Below are positions 42,704-51,182 of a stretch of 64,000 nucleotides of DNA, piece after piece. How positions within the stretch are numbered: the first letter of the stretch is position 1; each line of letters opens with the position of its first letter. The DNA comes from Ochrobactrum vermis (GTDB lineage: Bacteria; Pseudomonadota; Alphaproteobacteria; Rhizobiales; Rhizobiaceae): positions 186,001 to 250,000 of the forward strand of contig NZ_PCOC01000002.1 of NCBI RefSeq assembly GCF_002975205.1, given 5' to 3'. Under the pieces are notes generated by a model. It made no database searches. It was not told the DNA's origin and saw nothing but the letters and a program-made list of their open reading frames with translations. Made by a program: the position numbers and the translations under genes.

Positions 42704-43633
42704 ATGTCACACATTCGACGGCTTCTTCCATCCCTCAACGCACTTGTCGCTTTCGAGGCAGCGGTCCGGTGCGGAACATTTGCAAACGCAGCCCGCGAGC
42801 TCGGAGTAACAAGTCCCGCCGTTAGCCGGACTATCGGACGATTGGAGCTGCATCTAGGTATGCAGCTTTTCAAGCGAACTCCAACGGGAGCAGAACTAAC
42901 GGAACATGGGGGGGATCTCTTTGCTGAAGTCTCTAAAAGCTTTTCCAATATAGAACGTGTTTTAACCGGGATAAGGCAAATCGCACAAACGAAGCGACGG
43001 ACGGTGCGAATATCGGTCTCAGGAGCTTTCGCAACGCATTGGTTTATGCCGAGGATGAATAAGTTTCAGGTAGCATTTCCAGATGTAGAGATTCAGTGGC
43101 AATTGATCATTGGTCCACTCGATTGTCCGGTTAGCGACGCCGATATCGCGATGCGGTTCGATCCGAAAGTGGATGATCGGCATCGAGTTTACCCTCTTAT
43201 GCCAGAGCTTCTGATGCCTGTGCGATCTCCTGCGTTCGACTTAAATTCTACACAATCCCGGTCGGGTTTGAATCAGGTGATTACCCTCAGTGGGTCGCAG
43301 TTCAGATGGGCTGATTTGTATTCTGGAGATGCGCTCAAAGAGATAGCGCGGGAGCTTCAGTTCTCCGATTACAATGTCGTTGTTCAGGCCGCACTTATGG
43401 GACAAGGCAATGCTATCGGCTGGCTAAGTGTCGTGTCGACGTTGCTAGCTAACGGTTCGCTGGTTCCGTCGCATTCAGTTGTGGTTACAACCGGAAGACG
43501 TTGTGATTTGGTGACTTCAATTAAACCGAACGAATTCGTCATTGACGATATTTGCGACTGGATCGTGGATGAATATCGGCGGGATGTGAGAGAGATAAAC
43601 AAGACTTACGAAGGATTGATTGAGGAGTTTTGA
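42704..43633 (+). CDS. LysR-family regulator (GcvA-like)
   Basis: A 309-residue LysR regulator of the GcvA type: RRLLPSLNALVAFEAAVRCG, HTH TFANAARELGVTSPAVSRTI (about 29-48), then FKRTPTGAELTEHGG and VSVSGAFATHWFMPRM-like start of the effector domain. It is divergent from the HAD/FAD-oxidase pair and most likely regulates it. The intergenic 110 bases must contain the operator; no strong symmetric site was seen. Confidence 0.88.
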   Translation: MSHIRRLLPSLNALVAFEAAVRCGTFANAARELGVTSPAVSRTIGRLELHLGMQLFKRTPTGAELTEHGGDLFAEVSKSFSNIERVLTGIRQIAQTKRRTVRISVSGAFATHWFMPRMNKFQVAFPDVEIQWQLIIGPLDCPVSDADIAMRFDPKVDDRHRVYPLMPELLMPVRSPAFDLNSTQSRSGLNQVITLSGSQFRWADLYSGDALKEIARELQFSDYNVVVQAALMGQGNAIGWLSVVSTLLANGSLVPSHSVVVTTGRRCDLVTSIKPNEFVIDDICDWIVDEYRRDVREINKTYEGLIEEF

Positions 43634-43994
43634 GATTCCAGACCACACGCCTAGCAAGGTCATTCTCGATCCGGAAATTTCGAGAGCCCCCGCGGGCACG
43701 TGGAGATGTTTTGGGGTTCGTATCCAGTCCAGACACAATTGAGCGATCCGCGCCTGGAAGAAAAAGGCCATTGGTTGCTGGAGACACATTTCGAAGAATT
43801 GCTGCCAATCATCCGCTGCTTTCTCATGCGGGCAATGTCAGCCGATGAGCCATTCTGATCGTCCTCGTGACTGATACGAAGTCCGTATTGCGGCCGTGCA
43901 ACTGTGATCATACGGTCACCTCCGAACAACAGGCGTGCTTTTCAACGCACAGTATGTAAACTGACAGCGTTCAATGCTGAGGGAGGAAACGCCG
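43634..43994. other. Gene debris between LysR and YCII-like gene
   Basis: A 361-base stretch. A 50-codon plus frame (43706-43858) reads MFWGSYPVQTQLSDPRLEEK then GHWLLETHFEELLPIIRCFL. It looks like the C-terminal end of a TetR-type effector domain without its DNA-binding part. It has no ribosome site. I treat it as a remnant, not a gene. Confidence 0.35.
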
Positions 43995-44333
43995 GTGCCC
44001 CGATTTCTCGCTGTTTACACTATGAAGCCCGAAGACCTCGCTTCATTTCGACTCCTGTCCAAAGCCGAGCAGGATGCTGTCGATGCGGCCGGCATACCAC
44101 AATGGGTGGCATGGGAAGAGCGCAATGCCGCGTTCATCCTTGATCGCGGCGGTATGGTGGGCAAGACGACGCGTGTGACAAAGGACGGTGTCACCGAAGC
44201 GGTGAATCCGTACTGCGGCTATCTGGTCGTGGAAGCGGAAACGGCTGATGCCGCCGCAAGGATGTTTCAAGACCATCCGCACATCACTGTGTTTCCGGGC
44301 GACGGCGTAGATATCATGCCTTTTCTGACGTGA
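43995..44333 (+). CDS. YCII-related small protein
   Basis: A 112-residue ferredoxin-like-fold protein of the YCII type: MPRFLAVYTMKPEDLASF, AWEERNAAFILDRGGMVGKT, and a C-terminal VEAETADAAARMFQDHPHIT followed by FPGDGVDIMPFL. The GTG start at 43995 is favoured by GGGAGG 7 bases upstream over the ATG at 43974. Proteins of this fold often act as small enzymes or accessory oxidase-like proteins; no catalytic role is clear. It stands alone after the catabolic island. Confidence 0.72.
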   Translation: MPRFLAVYTMKPEDLASFRLLSKAEQDAVDAAGIPQWVAWEERNAAFILDRGGMVGKTTRVTKDGVTEAVNPYCGYLVVEAETADAAARMFQDHPHITVFPGDGVDIMPFLT

Positions 44334-44745
44334 ATCTCCTTGAACGAGCGCCGTCTGCCTCAATCTTTTACCAACCCAGGATCCGGGCGTGTGACTGTCT
44401 CGCGTGGGAAACGGACTAGCAAAACTCGGGCGATTGCGCCGAGGAGTTATCTTTCGCTGGGACCAAACTTCGGCAGCTTAGCGGCTTGTCTTTCTGTCGT
44501 TCGATTGGATGATCGCCTCAAAGAAGCCTTTTTGGCACAAGTTGGCTAAATGTCGGGGAAGGGGCCAGACCGGCAGGTTTGAGAACTTAGTTTAAGTTGC
44601 TTCAGATGGCCAGACACTGTCCAATACAGCTGTCACGCGCAACAATAAGCTTTCTAGTTCACCACATTGGGTGCATGTGGCGCGGTTCTTCAATGGTCTG
44701 CGGTGTTGGAGAAAGCGCATCGCGATACATGACGCATTCGCGCGC
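44334..44745. other. No supported gene
   Basis: A 412-base region between the YCII-like gene and the interrupted membrane gene. Short plus frames (44340-44549, 44597-44812) are without ribosome sites or family likeness. Confidence 0.35.
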
Positions 44746-45288
44746 TCAGCTGCATCCTGCATCGAGCATGATCACCCGACTCTGTGCCATTTTAACCCAA
44801 AGTCGGATCTGATTTCGCGGCGCATCATTTGTGCTCTCTGTCCAGGTTACATAATTCAGGCTCACTTCGTCATAAGGGAAAGCAAGTATTTCCCCTTTCG
44901 TGCGCTCCAACACAAGGCCGGTTTCAAAGAAATGCGCAAGCCCAGTGCCCGACATGATCTAAGCAGCGACACCTGCGGATACGAACAGTCCGAACGCCAG
45001 TACAGCAAGGTCGACACTCAGGCTCAAAAGCTTGCCCAACCAGGGGCCAGGCAAGCAGAAACCGGCAGCCAGAAAAGGCAAGGGGGCAACGAACACGGCG
45101 ACCAGACCGGTAATCATCCAGACGCGATCATGGTGACGATTGGCACGCAAACTACGTTCCCAACCTCCAAACCCCGCGTCCTGCGCGGCAGCTTGGGCTC
45201 GATCGGTCAGAGCCTGGTTATCTCGCTTCTCAGTTCGCACAACCGTATTCATCCTGAATTGGCCCTGGAAAACTGTTTCCCCGAACAT
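44746..45288 (-). pseudogene. Two-helix membrane protein with PH-like domain, split by an in-frame amber stop
   Basis: On the minus strand one phase runs from about 45288 (MFGETVFQGQF; MNTVVRTEK at 45252) through a cytosolic segment and two membrane helices (MITGLVAVFVAPLPFLAAGF and LLSLSVDLAVLAFGLFVSAG) to TAG at 44959-44961. The same phase resumes with IMSGTGLAHFFETGLVLERT, GEILAFPYDEVSLNYVTW and stops at 44746. Membrane helices followed by a strand-rich PH-like module form a sensible single protein, so the TAG probably interrupts one gene. Alternatives are two coupled genes (ATG only 3 bases after the TAG) or a sequencing error. A 43-codon frame (45249-45380) overlaps its start by ATGA. 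Confidence 0.45.
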
Positions 45289-45653
45289 GTAGCGGTATTG
45301 TTCTCATCTTCCATTCTGATTGGAACGCCATATTCGCATACCACGTCAACCATTAGGGTATGAGCGTGAGTTACTTCCATTCACATGAGGTCGCGGTACA
45401 CTGGAGCGAAATTGAGCCATTGGCGCAACGCCACCTGTTATGTCAGGATTTTTCAAATGCGCGAGGATAGAAGGCGACAAAGTGGAAGCTGGTGGAGCTA
45501 ATGCGGTGCTATGGCTTTGGTCTTGTACAAACTTTCACCGATAAACGCCGCGTCTAAGCGTGGCAAATTTGATGTGTTCACCGCCTCCACCGTCAGATGT
45601 GAAGACATCGCAAATCGGGCCGAAATAGTTTGAAATAATTGCGACCTGTCCTT
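45289..45653. other. No supported gene beyond one tiny frame
   Basis: A 365-base region. A minus frame of 43 codons (45380-45249, MEVTHAHTLMVDVVCEYG...) ends in ATGA overlap with the Met at 45252 but has no ribosome site. Otherwise nothing recognisable. Confidence 0.3.
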
Positions 45654-45833
45654 TTATCTATCGCTGTTCGTATAATGCTTTTTCGCTAGATTCTCGAAAA
45701 AAAAGAAAAATACAATCAATATTAACACGATGATGCCGCAAGTTATCGCGGTTTTGGGCCAGCCGTTAATCATCCCGCTAACGCCGAACGTTGTTGCTAG
45801 TAAAATCGCCAAAAGAACAAATTTTCTAAGCAC
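45654..45833 (-). CDS. 59-residue membrane protein
   Basis: A short gene with GTG start at 45833. The product (MLRKFVLLAILLATTFGVSG..., then TAITCGIIVLILIVFFFFFE) has a signal-like first helix and a very hydrophobic second helix followed by a charged tail (NLAKKHYTNSDR). AAGGG lies 6 bases upstream. It follows the DUF2195-like gene by 52 bases in the same direction. The composition and ribosome site make it a likely real small membrane protein. Function unknown. Confidence 0.55.
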   Translation of the reverse strand: MLRKFVLLAILLATTFGVSGMINGWPKTAITCGIIVLILIVFFFFFENLAKKHYTNSDR

Positions 45834-45885
45834 TGTGGGCCCTTTCGGTGCGTTGCCGAGGTATAGTCGATATCGAAATGATGAC

Positions 45886-46266
45886 CTATGTTGGACCTGC
45901 GCAAGTCAACTGGACCTCGATTTCCCGATTGGCGGCCAGTCCAGGTTCGCTCGCAAGAACGAGCGACTTTGTTGCATTCTTACTGATCACGATAACGCCT
46001 TGCTGTAATACTTCTCGCACGCCTCCTATATTGACGCTGCTCATATAGGTTGCCCGCGCAGAGAAACATCCGCAGTCACCAATTGGCTTGTATAATTGAA
46101 AACTGGTTCTGACTGAAACCAGGTTCGTTATCGTCTCAGTTTCTGCGGCTTTGACCGTCACGCATGCCGCCAGTCTATTCTGAAAGGCAACGCCGCCAGT
46201 ATCTTCGGCGGTGGCCGCACTGCAGAGCAATGCGGATGAAACCGCGCCATAGATCAAACCTTGCAT
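45886..46266 (-). CDS. Exported DUF2195-like protein
   Basis: A 126-residue exported protein with a short signal peptide (IYGAVSSALLCSAATAED, cleavage near residue 20). The mature part is strand-rich with paired Cys (AACVTVKA, IGDCGCFSARATYMSS, VQLTCAGPT). This is the pattern I associate with DUF2195, named from memory. It overlaps the upstream gene's end by 13 bases, indicating one operon. Probably periplasmic. Its partner upstream is also exported, and a SecY-like gene is divergent 710 bases away. Confidence 0.65.
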   Translation of the reverse strand: MQGLIYGAVSSALLCSAATAEDTGGVAFQNRLAACVTVKAAETETITNLVSVRTSFQLYKPIGDCGCFSARATYMSSVNIGGVREVLQQGVIVISKNATKSLVLASEPGLAANREIEVQLTCAGPT

Positions 46267-46706
46267 GGACGGCTCCTCGTTTGTTGCGGTGGTAATTTTT
46301 TAATGCAGCTTAGAATATCAACATCGCAAACGGGAACTTCGGACCGTGTTGCTGGCTCATCCAGCCACCGATGATACGCGCTACGAATCTCCACGTCCTT
46401 ATAACTGTAGATTTTCACCTTCTTGTCGATGCGGCTCGCCTGCAGCGCTTTCGGGGTTACGGCCATATGAAAGGCAAGCTCATTGAACTGCCAGACTTTC
46501 CAGTCCTTTTGCCGCTCAATGACCCGTACATGATAATAAGGATCATCTGCTCGCTCCGGTCGTACTTTATAGACGTCGGCCCACCGCACCATTTTCGGTG
46601 AAACGGATAAGACGATGCTTTCCTGCTGTTCCTGGGCCAAAACTGGAGTGACAGCGAGAACGCCAAAAACTGCCAGAGAAACGAAAGGTCTCAATAGTTT
46701 CGACAT
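46254..46706 (-). CDS. Exported DUF5086-like protein
   Basis: A 150-residue protein with signal peptide (LLRPFVSLAVFGVLAVTPVLAQ, residues 4-25). The mature domain has VSPKMVRWADVYKVRPERAD, YYHVRVIERQKDWKVWQFNE and a C-terminal CDVDILSCIKKLPP pair of Cys. It resembles DUF5086 family proteins as I remember them. GGAAGGAA lies 4-5 bases before the ATG. It is the first gene of a three-gene minus operon with the DUF2195-like protein and the 59-residue membrane protein. Likely periplasmic; role unknown. Confidence 0.68.
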   Translation of the reverse strand: MSKLLRPFVSLAVFGVLAVTPVLAQEQQESIVLSVSPKMVRWADVYKVRPERADDPYYHVRVIERQKDWKVWQFNELAFHMAVTPKALQASRIDKKVKIYSYKDVEIRSAYHRWLDEPATRSEVPVCDVDILSCIKKLPPQQTRSRPCKV

Positions 46707-46975
46707 TCATTTCCTTCCATCAATTGTCCCATCCTTCATTTTGAAGCGGCCAATATTGTTTGGTCCTCCAATATCTGGAATCGCTATCCATGACGAAATT
46801 GGCTGATCTCCAAAGTAAGATGGGGAACAGGAAAAAACAAACGCCAATTTCTGCCGAACGATGTTAGTGGCTTTCAACAATAATCCAGCACATATGAGTT
46901 GGCAAAGCAGATATCGGCGTAGAATGCCCGTCAGACTCTTCACACATTCTGGCTAATGTTGAGATGTGGTGAGCA
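46707..46975. promoter_or_regulatory. Divergent promoter region of the SecY-like cluster
   Basis: A 269-base region separates the DUF5086 operon (minus) from the SecY-like gene (plus) and must carry both promoters. No strong symmetric operator stands out. Frames crossing it (46707-46943) lack ribosome sites. Confidence 0.35.
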
Positions 46976-48085
46976 TTGAGTAAGATAATCAGTATGAGTA
47001 TTGATTCTCTACCGCCAGACAGATCGGCGACCTTGCTATGGCAATCAGTTGCACCGGTCACAGCAGCAGTCATCGTAGTTCTTGTCGCCTCGCAAATCCC
47101 CTTGCCTGGCATCGATACGTCTGTACTGGCCGAGCAGGCGATTTACTCTCCTAACGGTGCGCTGGTGCGTTTCTCAATCTTTGCGCTTGGGGTAATGCCG
47201 CTCTTCACTGTGCTTGCCCATGCGGAAATTGCGAAACTGATCTTTCCTCCTTTGGCGCGTTGGCAGATTGCCTCTTCGGGAAATGCTTTTCGGATTAGCG
47301 TAGTCATCAAGTCCATTGTCCTCCTTTTTACTGCCATCCAGGGATACGGCATGATGAGCGCACTGGCGGCCATGGACCTCGTGGATGGATCTCCTGGAGC
47401 GACGAGTGTCGGAATCGTGTCATTCGTCGGCACTACCGCAGTGCTGATCTGGCTAAACGACATGGCGCGCTTCCCCAATTTGGGCAATGGCGTCTGGTTG
47501 CTTCTGGCGATCCCGCTTCTCGGCGCATTACCGGTTGATCTCGTCACATCAATCGAACTGACGCGCTTTGGCGCGGTTTCTGCCATGGACTGGCTGATCG
47601 CCACCCCTGTCATCCTTCTGGCTGTTTGGATGATCGTTGTCGCCAACACACTGTTATCAGGAAAGGGTGGTGAAGCAGCGCCAACACTTTCGCTGGCGGT
47701 TCTGCTCTGGCCGCCATTTCTCGCCAGTACCGTTGCCGGCTATTTGTTCATCGTCCCGCTGATCTTCGCTCCGGAATTGTTTTCCGACGCGCCCTGGCTG
47801 CTGAACTTGGCGGCTCTGGCACTGTCCGCCCTCCTCATCCCGCTTTTCGTCCACGGCTATTATCGGCTCATTTCAGTCACTCAGCCTGAGATGGCGTGTG
47901 GCGAAATCAGATCGATCCTAGTTGCGGTCGCCGGCGTTCAAATCCTGGTATGTATAGGAATGGGCATTCTGAGACAGGCTACATCTTTTTCGTTCATTCC
48001 CAGTGGCGGGATGCTGATCGTTTGCGTCACGGTCCTGCTCGCTTTCAGATCGTTGCTGGACGAATGCTCCGGGGTGGGCGCGTGA
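46976..48085 (+). CDS. SecY-like membrane channel protein with reduced cytosolic loops
   Basis: A 369-residue polytopic protein with about ten membrane helices. Segments align by eye with SecY: SQIPLPGIDTSVLAEQ with the plug-side start of SecY TM2; GALVRFSIFALGVMPLF with GALSRASIFALGIMPYI; FTAIQGYGMMSAL; VSFVGTTAVLIWLNDMARFP with VSLVTGTMFLMWLGEQITE; NLGNGVWLLLAIPLLGALP with GIGNGISIIIFAGIVAGLP; and a last helix IPSGGMLIVCVTVLL. It is about 70 residues shorter than SecY. The loops between helices 6/7 and 8/9, which in SecY bind ribosome and SecA, are largely missing. It starts at TTG (46976) or ATG (46994). It overlaps the next gene by 4 bases. A divergent paralogue, not the housekeeping translocon. 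Confidence 0.72.
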   Translation: MSKIISMSIDSLPPDRSATLLWQSVAPVTAAVIVVLVASQIPLPGIDTSVLAEQAIYSPNGALVRFSIFALGVMPLFTVLAHAEIAKLIFPPLARWQIASSGNAFRISVVIKSIVLLFTAIQGYGMMSALAAMDLVDGSPGATSVGIVSFVGTTAVLIWLNDMARFPNLGNGVWLLLAIPLLGALPVDLVTSIELTRFGAVSAMDWLIATPVILLAVWMIVVANTLLSGKGGEAAPTLSLAVLLWPPFLASTVAGYLFIVPLIFAPELFSDAPWLLNLAALALSALLIPLFVHGYYRLISVTQPEMACGEIRSILVAVAGVQILVCIGMGILRQATSFSFIPSGGMLIVCVTVLLAFRSLLDECSGVGA

Positions 48086-48477
48086 CAGGTATCGCAAGGA
48101 TCATACTGGGATTTGCCTTGTCACCTCTTGCATCGGGTGTACTGAACATGATCCTCATGGGAGGCTTTCGCGGCTTCCCGATAATTATGTTCAGCTATCC
48201 ACTCGCATTGATGTTCGGAAAACCTGCATTCTTCGTTGCCCGATATCTTGGGTGGCTGAGCTTAAGGGCTGTGCTCCTTGGCGGTGCCGGACTTGGGTTA
48301 TTCGTGTGCTGTGTGATGGTCGCGCTTGATGGCGGATATCACGGGCGCCCTTCGCCGATCATTCTTGGCTTTGCAGCGATGGCGGCTCACAGCGCCGTTG
48401 TCGCAGGGCTGTTCTGGTTCATCGCCTTGTGGCCGCGCAACGAGCATAAAGCTCCACCTTCAGGACCACAGAATTGA
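48082..48477 (+). CDS. Small four-helix membrane protein
   Basis: A 131-residue hydrophobic protein starting at GTG in the GTGA overlap with the SecY-like gene's stop, so translation is coupled. Four membrane segments are apparent (IARIILGFALSPLASGVLNM; FPIIMFSYPLALMFG; AVLLGGAGLGLFVCCVMVAL; AAMAAHSAVVAGLFWFIALW), followed by a short polar tail. The tight coupling suggests it is a partner subunit of the SecY-like protein. Family not recognised. Confidence 0.65.
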   Translation: MTGIARIILGFALSPLASGVLNMILMGGFRGFPIIMFSYPLALMFGKPAFFVARYLGWLSLRAVLLGGAGLGLFVCCVMVALDGGYHGRPSPIILGFAAMAAHSAVVAGLFWFIALWPRNEHKAPPSGPQN

Positions 48478-48541
48478 TTGCAGAAATTTTTGCTACACAT
48501 CGCCGCTCTCGGAAACTCAAATTTAGGAATGCCCAAAAACT

Positions 48542-49741
48542 ATGAAGCACCCCTTCTCAACTGCCTGTCTGATTGCAATATTACTATCGGCGAGTGCTCC
48601 GTCCTGGGCTGACACTGTTGAAACGTCTGTTCAGAACGCTTTTGATGCAATGACGTCTGCCCAAAGCGAAGAAGCATATTTTGCTGCAACGCGTAGCATT
48701 ATTGCACTTGGCCCTAACGCGTTGCCGAGTCTGACAAAACGTCTAGCTGCAGCCAAGGACGACGATGAGCGTATCGAGGTCACCTATCTCCTTGCCGGAA
48801 TTGTTGGTCCGATGAAATTCAAGCGAGAGCCGATCGAGTTGCCGCCCGAACTAGTCTCTCTTATCCGAAGACTTCTTTTTGAAACGAGAAATCTGCAACT
48901 TGAAGCCAATCTTGCCAATTTCACCGTTGTAGCTCCTCATCCCGCCGAATTCGGTCCGGGATTACTCGCCCTGCTGGAGCGAACGGAAAACGAAGCCTTG
49001 CGAGCCACCACTTCGGCAGCAATCGTCTATCAGGGGGCAGAGGTTCTACCTCTTGTACACAACGCATTCTACGACAGCACCAATGACAGGTTCAGCGGAG
49101 ATCTGGCACATTTGCTCGCCGATACGGACCTCAGTGAACGGTCGATTGCCAAAATGCAGGATTTGCTTAAATCCGACAACGCCGGCGCACGTCAGTCGGC
49201 TGCGCGAACACTCGGGAAGGCGGGCTTAAAAAATGACGCTTTGCTGGAATCTGCCTTGAAAGATCTCACTTCCGCCCAAACAGAAGTCGAATTGAGCCTC
49301 GCCGCCGGTAAAGTCAGGAAACAGACCGACGGCAGCGATCGCGTCGCCAGTGCGCTTGCCGATGCATTCAACCGGGCACATAGGATTGAGGAGAGAGCCG
49401 AACTTGTATCTGCACTGCGGGCCACCGGCGAGCCCGGTGAGAAACAGTTATTTGCCGCTTTGCAGGCTTCCAACAATCCGGAAGAGATAACTGATATAAT
49501 GAGGCTTACGAACAGTAGCTTTCACAATGATCCACGGTTGTCCTCCGCCTATATAGCCATCCTGAAGCGGACTGACGACGAAAAGGTAAGCGAGGCTGCA
49601 ATCTTTGGTCTCGTGATGACGCGAACGACCGGCCAGGGAGCCATAAAAGCGGCATTAGACGAGAAGTCAGTCGATGATCGTTTACATCGCAGGCTCTTAA
49701 AAGCGGCAAGATCTTTTCCCTCGGTTACAACTTCAGACTGA
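48542..49741 (+). CDS. Exported HEAT-like repeat protein
   Basis: A 399-residue exported protein with signal peptide (STACLIAILLSASAPSWAD, residues about 5-23). The mature chain is almost all helix pairs resembling HEAT/Armadillo-type repeats (PNALPSLTKRLAAAKDDDER; PGLLALLERTENEALRATTS; NAGARQSAARTLGKAGLKND; EKQLFAALQASNNPEEITDI). Such solenoids act as periplasmic binding scaffolds. It lies 64 bases after the four-helix protein in the same direction, so it belongs to the SecY-like cluster. No enzyme motif is seen. Confidence 0.68.
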   Translation: MKHPFSTACLIAILLSASAPSWADTVETSVQNAFDAMTSAQSEEAYFAATRSIIALGPNALPSLTKRLAAAKDDDERIEVTYLLAGIVGPMKFKREPIELPPELVSLIRRLLFETRNLQLEANLANFTVVAPHPAEFGPGLLALLERTENEALRATTSAAIVYQGAEVLPLVHNAFYDSTNDRFSGDLAHLLADTDLSERSIAKMQDLLKSDNAGARQSAARTLGKAGLKNDALLESALKDLTSAQTEVELSLAAGKVRKQTDGSDRVASALADAFNRAHRIEERAELVSALRATGEPGEKQLFAALQASNNPEEITDIMRLTNSSFHNDPRLSSAYIAILKRTDDEKVSEAAIFGLVMTRTTGQGAIKAALDEKSVDDRLHRRLLKAARSFPSVTTSD

Positions 49742-49828
49742 TGGTAGGCCGTTTGGTTCATAGGGAGATTTTTCACTTCAAAAAACCTGCTCAAAACGCA
49801 TGCCTGCATGGGTATGAGGATGATTGCA

Positions 49829-50245
49829 ATGGATTATGTTATGACAAAACAGCGTTTCCGCATTTTGATACTTTCCTACATTGCAACGCTTGTGGCCACA
49901 GCAGTTGATGCAGTGTATTTTCCAGCGCAGGTTTCGAAAGAACTGGCAGCGGCATATGCCAAGGAGGCTTTGCCTCCGTTTGTATTCAGTCCTGCCGTTT
50001 TCCTGGTTCTGGCAGCAGTGTCGCTTGCTGCAATAATCATCCCGCCAGTGTCTTTATTCTTCTTCAAGAAATGGGGGCGATGGCTCGGGGTCTGTACGAC
50101 CATCGTCATGCTCGTTGGCCTACCATTCCTTGGCCCGTCGCTCTCGTCCGGCTTCGGAACGGCCGTGTTGCAATTGTCAGCAGCGCTGTGGGGGGCGGTT
50201 TTGGCATTGGCATATTTCTCCCCCATCAGCCGAGATTTTCACTAA
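49829..50245 (+). CDS. Four-helix membrane protein
   Basis: A 138-residue protein with four membrane helices (FRILILSYIATLVATAVDAV; FSPAVFLVLAAVSLAAIIIP; WLGVCTTIVMLVGLPFLG; TAVLQLSAALWGAVLALAYF). The Met at 49829 (MDYVMTKQRF) is preferred because GAGGA lies 8 bases upstream; earlier in-frame Met codons exist from 49808. It follows the HEAT-like gene by 87 bases. No known family assigned. Confidence 0.6.
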   Translation: MDYVMTKQRFRILILSYIATLVATAVDAVYFPAQVSKELAAAYAKEALPPFVFSPAVFLVLAAVSLAAIIIPPVSLFFFKKWGRWLGVCTTIVMLVGLPFLGPSLSSGFGTAVLQLSAALWGAVLALAYFSPISRDFH

Positions 50246-50355
50246 CCTCTCCTTCAGGTGCTTTGGGTCGGACGGCGCTATAAATGATGGGCAACGGGTC
50301 TGATGGGGTCAACGCCAGTATTCTGATTCGAGCCCATCGCCCGAGACGTCGGCCC

Positions 50356-50619
50356 TCATCTGAGCGGCGGATTGTCAGTCAGTAACCTGAACTTGACCGC
50401 AACGCCGTTCGCCCATTTCTCGGAAATAATGGAGCCGGAAGCTGTCGATCCGATATCAGGGCGAACCATCGGATAGCTGGGTTCGTTATCCGCAAGTACG
50501 TTACAAACATGCAGGCAGCCCAACACGGCTGGCTTTGCGGATACGGCGTTGGGAACTCGAGTTGCACGATTGTTTTTCTGTTGTGCAGAATCAAGACAGC
50601 CTTTAAGTATTTTATGGGT
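50356..50619 (-). pseudogene. Open minus frame without start, probable gene remnant
   Basis: Between stops at 50622 and 50356 one minus frame reads like a protein (KGCLDSAQQKNN, AKPAVLGCLHVCNVLADNEP, ISEKWANGVAVKFRLLTDNP). The first ATG is late (50469, 37 codons) and no ribosome site is seen. The composition is more coding-like than the longer overlapping frame 50379-50639. I infer a truncated exported-protein gene; a chance frame is the alternative. Confidence 0.28.
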
Positions 50620-50665
50620 CTATTTTGAAGACCGTTCATTCCGAATGTATTACTATGGGAATAAA

Positions 50666-50911
50666 ATGAGAATCTTGCTCACCACACTCGGTGTTGTCCT
50701 TGCGATAACTTCCACAGCCATCGCTGAACGAAAGCCAACCATTCTTGATCTTGTTGAGAAAGGCTATGAAATCAAAACGTCAACTGGAAACTATGTGTTT
50801 CTGCAGAATGAAGAAAAGGTTTATATGTGCTCATTTCTTCAGGTAAGTGAATATAATGTTGCTTCAGGAGAGATTGATGCCATCAAATTCGATTGCGCCG
50901 CTGTTAAATGA
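50666..50911 (+). CDS. Small exported protein
   Basis: An 81-residue protein with a clean signal peptide (MRILLTTLGVVLAITSTAIA, residues 1-20). The mature part (ERKPTILDLVEKGYEIKTST then YVFLQNEEKVYMCSFLQ) has two Cys and alternates strands. The start at 50666 is taken from the signal peptide; an upstream in-frame MYYYGNK at 50645 is an alternative. Small periplasmic proteins of this shape are widespread in Rhizobiales; function unknown. Confidence 0.62.
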   Translation: MRILLTTLGVVLAITSTAIAERKPTILDLVEKGYEIKTSTGNYVFLQNEEKVYMCSFLQVSEYNVASGEIDAIKFDCAAVK

Positions 50912-50984
50912 TGGGCGTGGAGAGGTTTGCAGCCGCCGTACCGTTATTGTTCAGTATCCAACCAGCACGGTCGGATGAAAAAGA

Positions 50985-51182
50985 ATGAAGATGGTCGTGT
51001 TCATTCTCGGAGTAGCTCAGATCCTGATTGGGTTATTGTTCATTGTTGAAGCATCGTCAGTACAACGACTGATACTTGGTACGATATCATTTGGGCTTGG
51101 ATCCGTTTGTTTCGGCATTGCAGTGATCATTGGTCGGCTGGACGAAATCCGTGCAAGCTGCGGTGGTTCCAAACCCCGATGA
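50985..51182 (+). CDS. Small two-helix membrane protein
   Basis: A 65-residue protein with two membrane helices (VVFILGVAQILIGLLFIVEA and LILGTISFGLGSVCFGIAVI) and a charged C-terminal tail (GRLDEIRASCGGSKPR). The start may be 50985 or 50991. It is 73 bases after the small exported gene in the same direction. Function unknown. Confidence 0.6.
   Translation: MKMVVFILGVAQILIGLLFIVEASSVQRLILGTISFGLGSVCFGIAVIIGRLDEIRASCGGSKPR

Noticed and set aside
41604..42704. 366-codon plus frame
   Set aside because: Antisense to the HAD hydrolase and oxidase genes.
44671..45363. 230-codon plus frame
   Set aside because: Cys/His/Arg-rich without domains; the opposite strand has membrane helices and a PH-like segment.
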